This document shows, piece after piece, positions 11,821 to 24,111 of a stretch of DNA of 64,000 bases. Within the stretch, counting starts at the first letter, position 1; every line of letters begins with the position of its first letter. A program made the translations under genes and the position numbers. The DNA comes from Paragorgia papillata (Eukaryota; Cnidaria; Anthozoa; Scleralcyonacea; Coralliidae). The stretch spans positions 1,656,001 through 1,720,000 of the forward strand of contig JAWNZC010000238.1 of assembly GCA_035771165.1 (NCBI GenBank). The letters run 5' to 3'. The notes beneath the pieces are model-generated. The model was not told the DNA's origin and made no database searches. It worked only from the letters and a program-made list of their open reading frames with translations.

Positions 11821-12059
11821 CAGCAACAACAACAACATTTTAATTAAATTTCGAGAATAGCGTAAGAAAAATATTTGCTTGCAAAACACATGGTAATTAT
11901 ATTAATATTTTTTTCCTAGCAGAGCAGATACCAATCTGCAAAGTAGTAACATTGTTCATTGTATCTTCGGACTAGTGTTTATAAATATAAACACCATTTC
12001 AATACATACAGTTCCCTAAGAAAAACTAAACAAAAACAGTAGCGGCACTAAGTATATAT

Positions 12060-12840
12060 TTCTTTTATATGTCTTATTATTTGGGAAACTCCAATATACT
12101 CATAAGTATAGCGAAAAGTGTACTTTTTATCTTATTTTTAAATTTAACTTTATTTAACAATTTCACAGAAAGAGGGAGAGCATTCCAGATTTGAACTCCA
12201 ACTCTTGAAAATGATTTTCTTAATTTTTCAGTCCTTGAATAATTAACATAATAATTTTCATTTGATGTTGACCAAGTTTTATAATTATGCATTTTACCAG
12301 TTTTCTTTAAAATATTAGTAATACCCACAGGGGTCAACTGCATGACAATGAATGCCATGCATTAAATTGCAAAGGGACTCAAAATACAAAAATGCCAAAG
12401 GAAGGGTTTTAGATTGAATGAAAAACGGGATTGCATGGTCTCTCACATTAGCAAAGTATATCAAGCGAATTGCTCTTTTTTTTTAGAATTCAAAGCTTCA
12501 GATATTTTTGGGCACATATATTGACCCCAGGCATGATAGACCATATGTCAAACATGGTGAAATTAATGTTCAAAAAATACTTAAAAGAGGATGTCGAGGA
12601 ATAAAATGTCTTAATTTTGTAATAATTCCAATTGATTTACTGATTTTTTGACATATATATAATCTATATGATGTGTCCAAGAAAACGCAGCATCAATAAA
12701 TACTCCTAAGTATTTAACACACTCTTTCATATCTAAAATCTGTTCTATCTTAGTTACTAAATTGGTGATTTTTATTTGGGGTATGAACGGCAACCTTTTC
12801 TGGTACGGTTTGAAGATAACAATTAGATTGACCAGATTGA
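12060..12840 (-). mobile_element. 5'-truncated LINE (non-LTR retrotransposon), copy A
   Basis: The minus strand carries the C-terminal part of a reverse-transcriptase ORF with several frame breaks: KYLGVFIDAAFSWTHHI (end of RT), then KRAIRLIYFAN and HAIPFF, then SFSRVGVQIWNALPLSVK near the C-terminus. The order is right for one element. 5' truncation and insertion inside the satellite are typical of LINE integration. Confidence 0.75.
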
Positions 12841-13287
12841 CCAGACTATATTTTACTCTGGCTAACACCAGACTATTTTACTCTGTCTTACACCAGACGT
12901 CCAGACTATTTTACTCCGTCTAACACCAGACTGTTTTACTCTGCATGGCAACACCAGACTGTTTTACTCTGTCTAACACCAGACTATTTTACTCTGTCTA
13001 ACACGACTGTTTTACTCTGGCAACACCAGACTGTTTTACTCTGGCCAACACCAGACTGTTTTACTCTGGCTAACACCAGACTATTTTACTCTGGTTAACA
13101 CCAGATGATTTTACTCTGACTAACACCAGACTATTTTACTCTGGTTAACACCAGATGATTTTACTCTGGTTAACACCAGATGATTTTAGTCTGTCTAACG
13201 CCAAACGATTTTACTCTGGCTAACGCAAGACTATTTTACTCTGGCTATAACACCAGAGTATTTTACTCTGGCTAACGCCAGCTGTAT
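12838..13287. repeat. 25-bp satellite array, right part, copy A
   Basis: About 18 diverged monomers (GGCTAACACCAGAC, TGTTTTACTCTG). The LINE at 12060-12840 has split the array in two. Several monomers keep TCTGGCTAACGCCAGA, a perfect 6-bp hairpin. Confidence 0.9.
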
Positions 13288-13299
13288 TTTAACGCTTCC

Positions 13300-13840
13300 A
13301 TGCACTTTGCAACCACCTCGAAAAGTTGTCGTTGTAAAAAGTGTCTCCACATTCTAAAAGCTTGTGAGAATGATTTAGTTCGAGCCATCGAGTCACTCGT
13401 TCAGGACAAGGCTATGAAGCCGGTCACGCCTATGCCACCGCTCCCTCACACCTCCCCGGCCCAACGCGTCTCCATGTTACAACACATGCCTTTCGGTACA
13501 GCCATGGCGCGGCCCGCAGTCTTATATTGGCTGCCATTTACCCGGGGTATATCCACGGGATTGGTCCCCACGGTGCGAGCTCCCTGGGAGTTCATCAGTG
13601 GAATCGGCTACAAAAAAACCCGTATGGTTTCCACGGGGATAAAACGCCGTTGTGTATCACTTCGCCGAATCAGGCTTTCTGTAATAAACCGGCTTTCTCA
13701 TCAAGGGCGCTCGTCTCACCGGAGTTACCGAGTAAGACGAGTGAAGGAAAGTGTGAAGACTGTTTGAAGCTTTTGAATGTGGGCGATACGTTTTGCAGTC
13801 AATGTGGAAAAATTACTTCGAATAATCCGTCAGCTTGATG
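13300..13840 (+). pseudogene. DMRT-like gene fragment with DMA-type helix and zinc ribbon, copy A
   Basis: Part one (frame of 13300) contains LHILKACENDLVRAIESLV, which resembles the second half of the DMA (CUE-like) domain of DMRT proteins, followed by a Pro-rich stretch. Near 13490 the coding-looking frame changes: AFRYSHGAARSLIL, then IYPGYIHGIGPHG, ending in a zinc-ribbon-like CEDC...CSQCGK and a stop at 13838-13840. GC content is higher than the surroundings. No DM domain or donor/acceptor was found, and the block is embedded between satellite and a foldback element. I read it as the 3' part of a transposed host gene, broken by one frame change. The DMRT assignment is an inference from the DMA-like helix. 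Confidence 0.4.
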
Positions 13841-13863
13841 TACACCGTTTAGCCAATGGACCT

Positions 13864-14391
13864 TTTCACCAATAGCGGCGCCACCTTGAATTCGCAATGC
13901 ATTGTGGTCTATCCAGGGTAACAAACTCAATTAAAAGTGTTGAGACACAATGAGGTAATTTTTTTTATAAACACTTTCGTGGCAACAATGTCTAAATATA
14001 ATCGTTGTGACTATTTGGTAAAGCAACAATTCACTGACGTATAAGGAAAGGATAAGCATTATTACTTTCACTAATATTACTTTATAAATATACTTTTGTG
14101 GCAAGAATGTCTAAATATATGAACGTTGTAATATTAGTGAAAGTAATAATGCTTGCACGTATAAGGATACATTTGTCATGAATCTATCCTTATACTGTAC
14201 GTCCGAGAATTGTTGCTTTTACCAATATGACAACGATTATATTTAGACATTGTTGCCACGAAAGTGTTTATAAAGAAAAAAATACCTCATTGCGTCTCAA
14301 GACTACGCAATCACCTTTTTAATTAAGCTTGTTACCCTGGATAGATCACAATGCATTGTGAATTCAAGATGGCGCCGCTATTGGTGAAAGT
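13864..14391. mobile_element. Long foldback element next to DMRT-like fragment, copy A
   Basis: About 250-bp arms: TTCACCAATAGCGGCGCC, AATGCATTGTG and AACACTTTCGTGGCAACAAT on the left return inverted on the right as ATTGTTGCCACGAAAGTGTT, CACAATGCATTGTG and GGCGCCGCTATTGGTGAA. Further inverted pairs lie in the middle. Confidence 0.75.
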
Positions 14392-14821
14392 GTAAAAACC
14401 AGCTTCAATTGACAGAAAAATGGAGAAATTAAGAGATTAACATCCGTAACATGCGCTCAAAGCTAATTTTTACTGATCATATCTACATTCATAAGTATAG
14501 ATTTTTTTTATCTTTTGATATGCTTCTTAACCCAAGTGCAGCCACCCAGTGCAGCCAAACCAATTATCAAGATGCTGAAATAGGCCAAAGTTAGTGGTCC
14601 AGAATCTGGATCACAGCGTTGATTGGCTAACAGCAGGATTAAACATCGCTCAGAGTGCGTTCACAAATACAAGCAGAGTTTGGTAAATTTGTGTGTTTGT
14701 TTACATCAGTTACTTATCTGCTCTTTAAATGCCCGCTACTTACATGAATCGAACCGATACATCACCTCCTAACAACAGGATTGCAGGATTTTCATGCGTG
14801 CGCTGTTTGTAGTAAAAAAAC

Positions 14822-15057
<236 letters not shown>

Positions 15058-15069
15058 GTTTTCACTTAC

Positions 15070-15312
15070 CGCAAAACTGCAATCCAAATAACTTGTAACC
15101 TTTCTTCATCGCAGCCTCAGCACAGTGGCATGTAAATGCTGCCAAGTATATTTGTCCCAGTTGTACGTACCAAGCGACATTGTAGCCATTATATACCGTA
15201 CTATATACGTCCCTTACATTAAGAAGTTGTTCCGGAAGGACGCGATCTGATCTTTTGTGTTTATAACAGCCAACAACTTTGCAACGAACTCGATATCCAC
15301 ATTTGGATTCCA
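15070..15312 (-). CDS. Orphan cysteine-rich exon (WSC-like spacing), between genes A and B
   Basis: Open 243-nt block on the minus strand bounded by an acceptor (AG preceded by a C/T-rich tract supplied by the GGAA repeat on the plus strand) and a perfect GTAAGTG donor just below 15070. It encodes about 80 residues: YRVRCKVVGCYKHK, then VLPEQLLNVRDVY, then CHCAEAAMKKGYKLFGLQFCG. That spacing resembles the 'GCY...ALP...C...A...GY.YFGLQ..GEC' domain of many secreted cnidarian proteins. The exon is symmetric (phase 1 at both ends) and therefore shufflable. No partner exon with matching domain was found nearby. It lies 3' of gene B and 5' of gene A exon 1. Confidence 0.45.
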
Positions 15313-15387
15313 CTTTTATATGAACGGAGGGAAGGAAGGAGGGAGGAAGGGAAGGGAGGGAGGGAGGGAAGGAATCTTTTAAATAAC

Positions 15388-15393
15388 TTTATT
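15388..15393 (-). terminator. Candidate polyadenylation signal for gene B
   Basis: AATAAA on the minus strand, about 540 nt past the stop of gene B. No nearer canonical signal was noticed. Position only; no transcript evidence. Confidence 0.25.
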
Positions 15394-15933
15394 TACACGG
15401 AGTCCGCATTGCGCAGATTAACTGGTTAAAATTACGATCATAAGTGCATGCAGTGTCTGGCCACCATCAGCAACTGCATGTGGACAGCTGTTTCATCCTC
15501 TTTGGGACTCGTCAGCACAGTGTAGCTGATGGTGAGCCAGCATGCATGCACATATACATAAGGTATATATGAACATCACAATCAAGAGACGGATGTGGGA
15601 TACAACATCAAGTTACAATCTAAACATTTTAATTCACTTGTATTGAAAAAAAATAATACATATCAGTGTATCACTATAGTATGACATGCGTTCAAAAACA
15701 ACAATTAACAATCTTTTTTTTCGTGGCGTAATAATGATAATAATCAGTCTTTTTCAATTCAAAAGATAAAAGTACATATATTAAGTTACAAAGATTAGGT
15801 TTATATAGAAAGTTAAGAATTACATCATATAGTTAAAACGACGACTTAAAACGTTGACTTTGGGGTGGTGACTAGTCTTTCTTCTTAAAGAGTAGTAATG
15901 TTTAAGAAATCGGTGTACACATGACTTATAGTT

Positions 15934-18900
15934 TCAAGACGCGCAGAAACACAACAACTTGATACAAAACTTAGCGAGAAGTGATATTAATTTGAGAAAA
16001 AGACGGTATGTTAGGACTAAAACGATTAACACGATAGGAGAAAGGATAAGAATATTTTCCGTTATATTTAACGTCGTGAGCAAGTTTAAACTGCTGGAGG
16101 AATAGGAGTAATCTTCTCCTTGGTAAAGAGCTTTGACCAGCGTGAAGCCACAAAGAATTGTAAGAATGCTTAAAGAAATTGTCTCAAGGAGATTCTCCAT
16201 TTTACCAGTGTATGGCTGCACGTACAAATGAGATACAAGGATAAGAACGCATAATATCAAAAGTATAATCATGCGCAGACGATTGTCATAGCAAAAAGTT
16301 GAGGCTAGAATGAGGATCAATCGACGAAAAATCAACGCACCTTCCCAAGGTATTTGTGACTTGGGGAAACAAAGAAACGAAGAGTGTTCTTTAAAAGGTC
16401 CCAAAAGAACACGAAGAATTGCATTTATTTTGATTGTTTCATCGTTTGTTTCTTGCTCTAGTTGCCCTTCGTTTGTTACCGAGACATAACGGCTGGGCCG
16501 ATATTTTATCAAAACATAAATACAATAAAAACAGAATGGCAAGGGGAAAAAAACAACCAAGACAAAAATAAAGAGGGGTAATTAATCGAAACTTTAAAAG
16601 ATACGATCCAAGAACAGGTACAGCGAAAAATGGAAGAACAAATATAAACAAATAAGCAAACAAAAAGTAGTGAAAAGTCTGGTAGCACTGCAATGTTCCA
16701 TCAATAAATAGAACCATGTTTTCACCAATAGGGACGCAGTGTAGGAGAGTTAGGCAAAGACCTGCAGACGCAGAATAAAGAACTAGCCTGATTTGAGTGA
16801 AAGCCCGAAGAACACGAACAGAAAATCTGTTCTTCTGTACAATTGGTACCCGTTCCATTTCATGTAAATGAGAACAAGTTGCTGGTGAAAGGGGGGGATT
16901 TCTTTTCTTTTTCAACACGCGTATAACATTAATCCACCCTTTCCAGAGCAAGACAGTTAGAGCCATGAGTACTAGCACACATACTCCACTGGAGTAAAGA
17001 ATGGTGATTTTTAAAACTGGGCGAAGGTCTTTGAGAGGACATCCTACATGAACATAATTTGTAATAACAAGATTTATAATTCCAGAAAAAATAGCCTTGA
17101 ATCTTTCCAAAAGATTAGTATCCGCTTTGCCTTCAAAATGTGCACTTGTAGAGAACAGGTAAACTATCTGATAGTAATAAAAGAAAATTTTAACATAACC
17201 ACTGACATTTGACCTTCGCTTAACTGCACTCTCGGAAAAACCGATTTGTTGGTTACTGTTATTATTAGAAGAACCTTCTGTATTATTTTCCATACATGTT
17301 TTTTTGGAGAAAAAGACCTTTCCTACTATATAAGCAATGTCTTCAAAATAAAGAAAGAAAATGAGATAGGAGATGCAGAGGAAAGCAGCCATTAACCAGA
17401 ACATATAATGGTTACATTCTTCGTTTGCGCGACACGTGGTATCGAAAAGACCTTCTGACATACCACCTGGACATCTGCCACACAGTCGTCCACTCCGATT
17501 ACCATAACAACTGTTATACGACTTACAGTCTTTGCTATTACAGCAATATCCAGGTGGACAGGGGAGGAATGAAACCTCCTTTTGGGCTACATAACCCCAA
17601 AAGTTCCGCTTTGCTGTGATGTGTCCATTTGAGCATTCCCCTCCCCTAGGACACCTGTGACATTTGGCTTCCTGTGTGTTATTGGTAGTGGTTACTCCTC
17701 TTTCTAATGAGTAAGTTCTCTGTGGACAGTAGTGTCTGTTGACACAAGAGTACGAAAGGTATATTTTATACTTTTCATCTACTGATTTGTAAGTTTCATT
17801 ATGTAGCAAATTACCTGTTGGACAATAAAGCGAAGCTCCTATCTGCTCATACACACCCAAATCAAGTTTAAAGTTATCATCGTTTTTATATCTTGCTAGC
17901 AGGTGAAGAATAATGATTTGGTTGTGTTTTATAGCAGTGATGTTAAAAGTATTGTTACGTTTAAATTCCATTCGACTGAGTGATTGTGCATAAATTTGCA
18001 TGGCATTACCAATCAACTGTCCGTTCTCGAAATAGCAATCTTCAAAAGACACCCGCGTCCAATCAGCTACAAAAATCACTCCTGTGTTCGAAAAATAGCC
18101 GAGAAAGTTATCAAAAAATTTACAGGAAGACATTAGGAACACTCCCCCCTCTAAATATACTGCTGAAGTTAAACCATTACTCAGAATATCGTTTCTCTCA
18201 TAACTGTTTTTCGAGAAGGTGTTGTTTTTAAGTATGACACGAGAAAAGCGTTTGTATCCAGGTTTTCCCAAGCTGATCCGTAGTGAAGTTTTCTTGTTGT
18301 TCCTGAAGATGCAATTCACCACACTCACTTGATTGTTTCTCAAATGATTTAATGTTCTAATATCGATCCCCACACTTCCTGCGCGATTATTCTTGAATAT
18401 ATTCTGATTTAAGTTTATAAGTACTGAAGCATTCGATACATAATCTCTTTTGGAGTATATGCGAAAACACGGGAGAAGACCGCCGACACAATTCGTGAAT
18501 GTTGTTTCAGAAATAGTGATATTTATTTCTTTGGCGCTGAACAAGAGTGAAAAACCGTACTCGGTATCTGCCGAGTTATTTCCATTGAATGTACTACGTA
18601 ACATTGTTAGTGTAAATACTTGGCAAGTTCGGTTTTGGTCTTTTGTGGTCATTAGATTAACATTTGTTTCAATGAAAACTGTATCAACAAATCTTGCTGT
18701 CAGGTTCAAGCACCCCATTGTAGCGACACCGAATAATGTGCTCTTTATCAGTCTTGAATTAAATATTTCAAAGTAGCATTCTCCTGAACTCAGTACAATA
18801 TGGTTACCATTATCTTTAAAAATACAGTTGTTAATTGTCATGAACATGTCTGAATATGAACTTTCAACGGCATGGAATGCTCCCGTTATTTCTAAATTGT

Positions 18901-19221
18901 CGAATAAGACACGCGACTTGAACCCGTGGCGACCTTGTATTTTGAAGAGCGGTTGGTTGTTTCGAACACATCCGCGTATAACTGGTCGTCCATTTTTTCC
19001 AATTATAGACAATGGTTTGTTGATTATAATGGGTAATTTATTTTGTCCCGAGTAGCTACATTCTACATATTGTTTTCCTTGTGTATGGTTGACGTAGATG
19101 GTGTCTCCGTGACGTGAAATATTCATGACAGTGAAACGAATACTGCGACAAGGTAATGAAATGGTTCCACATCCAGGAATATCTTGACCAAAATGGCTAA
19201 CTGACAGCTCTCTGCATTGAA
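15934..19221 (-). CDS. Beta-helix / Cys-rich / multi-TM membrane protein, copy B, exon 2 (frameshifted)
   Basis: Same exon as in copy A with the same acceptor. The reading frame is broken by one extra A in the run 16547-16553 (seven A; six in A and C), within the hydrophobic segment before the 'KYRPSRYVSV' loop. Upstream, 900-odd residues are open; downstream, about 200 residues to the CFCAS end remain open in a shifted frame. The coding sequence is mosaic: the N-terminal part shares variants with A (TARFVDTVF, ADTEYGF), the C-terminal part shares variants with C (AQSLSRMEF, LLARYKNDD). Role as for the other copies. Confidence 0.75.
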
Positions 19222-19433
19222 CTAAAATTACAAGAATATTTTGATTAATTATAGTCGAACCCCTATTAATACGCATGTGGTGACCAGCTGTTTGTGTCTA
19301 TATACGTAGTTTGTTCTCACTATAATTCTATAAGACAATACAGCACTAACTGACTTAAACCGGTTCACAATTCAAAGTGTTGGTCTCTCTCGATTAATCT
19401 CAAGTGTTGGTTGTTACTGTTATTAAAGAAAAC

Positions 19434-19639
19434 GTTAATTTTGATATGGATTTGTCCGCTTGAGAGAGGTTAATTTGCTCACTTGAGCCCAAGATAGTTG
19501 TCCGTTTCCACTTAAGATGGGTGTCCACTTAAAAGGGGTTGTAACTATAGTGTTGTGTTAAAGAAATGGCTGGGACCTCGCCTATGTGTCCGCTTAAGAG
19601 AGGTGTGCGTTTAAAAGGGGTGTCTGTTAATAGGGTTCA
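19434..19639. repeat. GTCCGCTTAA-type repeat, copy B
   Basis: Counterpart of 3810-4015. Confidence 0.5.
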
Positions 19640-19932
19640 TCTATATAATTCTCGCTAATTTCCTTTGATTTTGGCTCATGCATGAATTATTCGTTCAGGG
19701 CGGCATCCGACTCTCACGTCTTATACATTTTACTATCGCTAACGTCAGACAATTTTATTTGTCACAGGGAAAATCCACCGACAGAAAAGGATTATGAGTA
19801 ACTCCAGGTGGGACCCCCACCTGTCCTTTGTTGCATTTTTTATGACGCGTGATTTGCAATCACTGATGTAAAGTTAAGGCATTAGAACTAATATTTGTCA
19901 CTTAACTAGATTAAACTACATGTTCTATGAAA

Positions 19933-20147
19933 TTGGAGAGTGAGGGGGAGGGAGAGAGAGGGAGGGAGAGAGGGAGGGAGTGAGAGAAGGGAGTGAGAGA
20001 AATAGAGAGAGGGGGGAGGGGGGGAGAGAGAGAGGGAGGGAGCGAGAGGGGGGGCAGAGGGAGCGGAGGAGGAAGGGAGGAAGCGAGAGAGAGGGTGGGG
20101 AAAGAGGGGGTGGGGGGGGTGGGGGGGGGGGGGAGAGAGAAAGAGAG
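19933..20147. repeat. GA/GGGA-rich simple sequence, copy B
   Basis: Counterpart of 4309-4502, about 20 bp longer. Confidence 0.85.
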
Positions 20148-21011
20148 TTTACTGTGTCACGAATATATAGCGACTCTAAGAATTATTTGATAGTTGATAA
20201 TTTTGACTGACTCATTGCTAAAAGATCAAGATTTTGATGTCTCATCCAAATACGCAATTCATCAATATGACAAGTTAAACTTGTAATATTTAAAGAATTA
20301 GCAATCTTAAAGCCTCTTAAATTAGGAATACTAGCAAGTGAAGTTTCATTACGATTTAAGTGAACCTTTCGACTGTTGAGTGATCTTTCGTTTAATGTTG
20401 GATGAGTGAGAAAGATTAATAGGTTTTTAAACTAACGGAATGAAAGTAGCCCTTTCTTTGTTTGTTCTCTTTATTACTGGCTTCTTTAAAGTCACCACGC
20501 GGAGTTATTTCAGATAAGGCAATCTTTGTGCTATAGGACATTCTTTTTGTACCATAAATATAGGTTTTCAACCTTTTCTCAGGTTTTTTCTGCTGTGTCT
20601 TTCCTCAATTAGTTATTGGTTCCAGTATGAATTATCAATTCATCAATATGAATTATCAATTCATCTGGTTTGATGTGGTGCGACATGTTTTCAACCGTTG
20701 CTCCCGAGAAAGATTTGACAGTAACTCGTTGCTTAATCGCCAACCTTCGATCCGAGAGAGAACAGAAGTCACTAACAATAACGGTGTTTCTTTGTTTTGG
20801 CTTAATTGTTTGTAGTGCATGTGCATGGCTTTCGTTACCTGAATTAGTTGTAGTTGTTTTCGGTGAGCTATCGCGGTCGAAAGGCTGTTTAAATGGTTTT
20901 CGTTTTGGTGATTATCTTTAGACATTGAGAGGGAGAAAGAGAGAAATTTTTATTTGAATTCGGAATCTCATCAATTTACAATTGTTTTTCGTAAGAGCCG
21001 AATTAAGTTAT

Positions 21012-21052
<41 letters not shown>

Positions 21053-21976
21053 AGAATAAAATAGAGAAAGAGAGAGAAAGAGAGATGGTCGTGGTAATTG
21101 AACTTATTTACTGCAGTCTGCAGACAAGCAATATTATAAAGCTTGAACGAGGCACTTGAAAGTATATGTATCTAATTCACCGTGCAGTGATCAAATAATC
21201 AACTTATTTTATCTCCCTATTCTAAGTAAAAAAATACCATTTTGGTGAATCAGTGAATTTGTTAAATTTCTCACCATAGATAAAAAAGGCGTGCATGGAA
21301 TTCTGTGGTCCACTTAAAATTCTATTTTGATCAAAATTTTGCGCCAGACCATAGTTCAATGTTCCTTTCAAATATCGCATGCATTATCAAAAATTCTTTG
21401 TTATCGCTTGGTGCCACTTGGCTTCTCAACTCAATATAGTTTCCGTGTAGAAACAAAGTACATATTAGTTTCTGCTGGCAACAAATTACTTCAGTTTTTT
21501 TTACACGGAACGTGCATTTAGGCAGAAAATAAAGACACGTTTATTTTGAGAAAAAATAAGGAACAGAATATTTTAAAATCTTGTTATCCCAAAAGCTAAA
21601 ACTATAAATTCGTACATATTATATACTTGATTTTCGGAATTCAACGAGTATTATCTTAAAATGAATCAAAGTGCAATTTTTTGTTGATGTTGCATATTTC
21701 TTGTTACAATGTTCGACACTTATTATAAACGGCCACTATATCGGCAATTGCATGTTAACAATTTTCTTGTATTTGCAGTCCCTCATAGAAATAAGCAATG
21801 ACCCTCCGAAATGCACGACTTAGTATATACACGTTTGCTGGTTTTTTTATAAGTCGACAACGACAATTAAGACCATTTATATATACGAATGTAGTAACAT
21901 CGACTGATATATAAGCTAGATTTTTAACCTTTTCTCGACTGTATCGTTCCTTTTGGAACAATGCATGCAGCCCTTA

Positions 21977-22184
21977 AGCCCGGCATACACTGAAACAAGT
22001 TTCCGAAATACGATTTCGAAAAAGTTTCCGAAACGTGTTTAATAAAAAAGAACAGTTTTCTGATCAGGGAAACTTGTTTTTGAGAAAAAGTTTCGGAAAC
22101 TTTTCAACATATACTGGAAACTTATATTTCTGAAACCGTGTTTCGGCAACTTGTTTCGGAAATTTTCTCTAGTGTAAGTGGGCT
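21977..22184. mobile_element. Foldback element with TTA target duplication, copy B
   Basis: Counterpart of 6295-6502, same duplication. Confidence 0.75.
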
Positions 22185-22187
22185 TTA

Positions 22188-22408
22188 GTATTTTACTCTG
22201 GCTAGCGCCAGACGATTTTACTTATGAAGGGGAGAGTTCTCAGGCGCCAAGGGGTTAATTAAGCCTTTACCGGGCAGATTACCAAAAGCTAGGTCTCCAC
22301 TTGACGAGTAAAATCGTCAGAGTAAAAATATTCTGGCGTTAGCCAGAGTAATTTAAAAATATTAAGTTACCAAATGGCAACCATGCATGCCCGGTAAAGC
22401 GGGTTAAA
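22188..22408. mobile_element. Inverted-repeat element with satellite-like motif, copy B
   Basis: Counterpart of 6506-6726. Confidence 0.6.
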
Positions 22409-22576
22409 GACGCGAAGAAGTTTAAACGATTAATTTCGTGCTTTAACCTTATATTTTTTATAATGGCAGTGCATCGAAATACAGTTTGATGTGATAAATA
22501 CTTTCATGCAGCGCATGATTGTTGTCGTGGGACAACGTCTTCATCTTCCTACTCTAACGCAAAACTAGTATACAGC

Positions 22577-22744
22577 TTTGACCAAAAGGTCAAAGCCAAG
22601 CGCGAAAAGTACGATGTGAATTACTATTTAAATAGCGAAGCACACATTTACTATATTTATAGGCCAAAATCATACAAATAAACCAAACTTGCCTCTCTGG
22701 GGATTATTAACGAGCATTTTCGCGCTTGGCTTTGGCCAGGACAA
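22577..22744. mobile_element. Foldback element, CAAAGCCAAGCGCGAAAA ends, copy B
   Basis: Counterpart of 6895-7062. Confidence 0.65.
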
Positions 22745-22931
22745 CCTTAATTGATTTAGCTGTATATTTTTACTCGTGAAAGTGAGGCGTTCCGGGCTTC
22801 CGGCACGTCATCCGAAAAGGGTCACGCCTTTCATGAATGCATGGCTTCGGATAAAGTTGTTTCACAGCAACAATGCGAATGAAAAGGTTAACTAAGCCTC
22901 AAGACGTTGAAATTATGCAAATTAAACATTT

Positions 22932-23127
22932 TAACGTCACATGTGCATAATGAGTTGTTGAAAGAAGTTATAAATCTTTGCTATTATTAAACGAAAATAA
23001 TCCGAGGGAAGCGTGTGCGTGTGTTTCGCCCAGAACACTAAACATGTAGATTTTCAAGTGATTATATTTGACAATAGCAAAGATATATAACTTGTTCCGC
23101 TAACTCATTATGCACGTGTGATGTCGC
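22932..23127. mobile_element. Foldback element, copy B
   Basis: Counterpart of 7250-7445. Confidence 0.65.
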
Positions 23128-23279
23128 AACATGCGACATTTACATAAAACAAACTGAAATATCTCAAGAACGAAGCAAGGAAACGAAAAACTGCAAAATA
23201 TGCATGTTACTCTATCACTTTAAGTGTTCTTTCAAATAAGACAAACTTAATTTTCGTTTCATGGCCGGCACTTTATATA

Positions 23280-23503
23280 AGCCCTAATCAAACGAGAACG
23301 CAAGTCATCGCAAGTTGGCAGTCAGAAATTTCTGTGTCGGTCGTTCAAACACACAAATTAACAAAATAAAGGTTTCATGAGTGCTTTAAACAAGTTTTAA
23401 CTTTGTCATGGTACATGATATTTTCGGGAAGCTATTCAGAGCAACTGACTGAGATAGCATGCTGCCAACTTGCGAGGACTTGCGTTCTCGTTTGATTGGG
23501 GCT
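23280..23503. mobile_element. Foldback element, AGCCCTAATCAAACGAGAAC ends, copy B
   Basis: Counterpart of 7598-7821. Confidence 0.7.
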
Positions 23504-23831
23504 TTAAAAACCGGCAAAAACCTTGCGCATGATCAGTGGAAGCGATAATACATTAAAACGTTCGGCACATGAGAGACGTTTGAATCACAGTCGGTATTAG
23601 GTTCGGCGCATGAGAAGAGCGATGTTTGAAACGGGCCTAAGTATAATATTACAGTACAAAATGTTACGATAAAGGAACTTCGTTGAGCTATATTAGTACT
23701 CAGAAAGAGTCTCAGAAATTTTCCTGAGTATATCTCTCTCTAAAAACTTTATTCTGTATTTCCGAGCGAACATTTTTCAAGTTTAAGAACAGTAAAGATA
23801 TGCTATAAATCTAAACATGAGCATTGCTTAC

Positions 23832-24111
23832 TTTTAGTGTCAATTCCTCCAGGTGGTTGATCTTTGTAAATACTGGTGCATCCGGAAAAACGTTTGCCCT
23901 CTCCATTGACGTCTTTTCTTGGCAAAGTCTTTGGATTTAAACTGTTAAGCTTTAGATGATCGCTTCGAAGCAGGTCACCGTTTACTCGCATAATACACCA
24001 ACAAACAAACAGAACGAAAGTTCTTTTCAAAAAAGAACAAGAATACGACTGAAGTAATAAAACCCAAATCATTGCGCTGAATCTCAAATCGACCAGTCTA
24101 ACCACAATCAT
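23832..24111 (-). CDS. Leader exon (exon 1) of the membrane protein gene, copy B
   Basis: Same protein sequence as the copy A leader exon. ATG at 24111, GTAAGC donor just below 23832, phase-1 end that fits the acceptor before 19221 (intron about 4.6 kb). Sequence around it is also almost identical to copy A, including the region upstream of the ATG. Confidence 0.65.

Noticed and set aside
10142..13287. CRISPR-like array of short repeats
   Set aside because: There are no unique spacers: the whole 25-bp unit repeats head to tail. The setting is eukaryotic and no cas genes are present.
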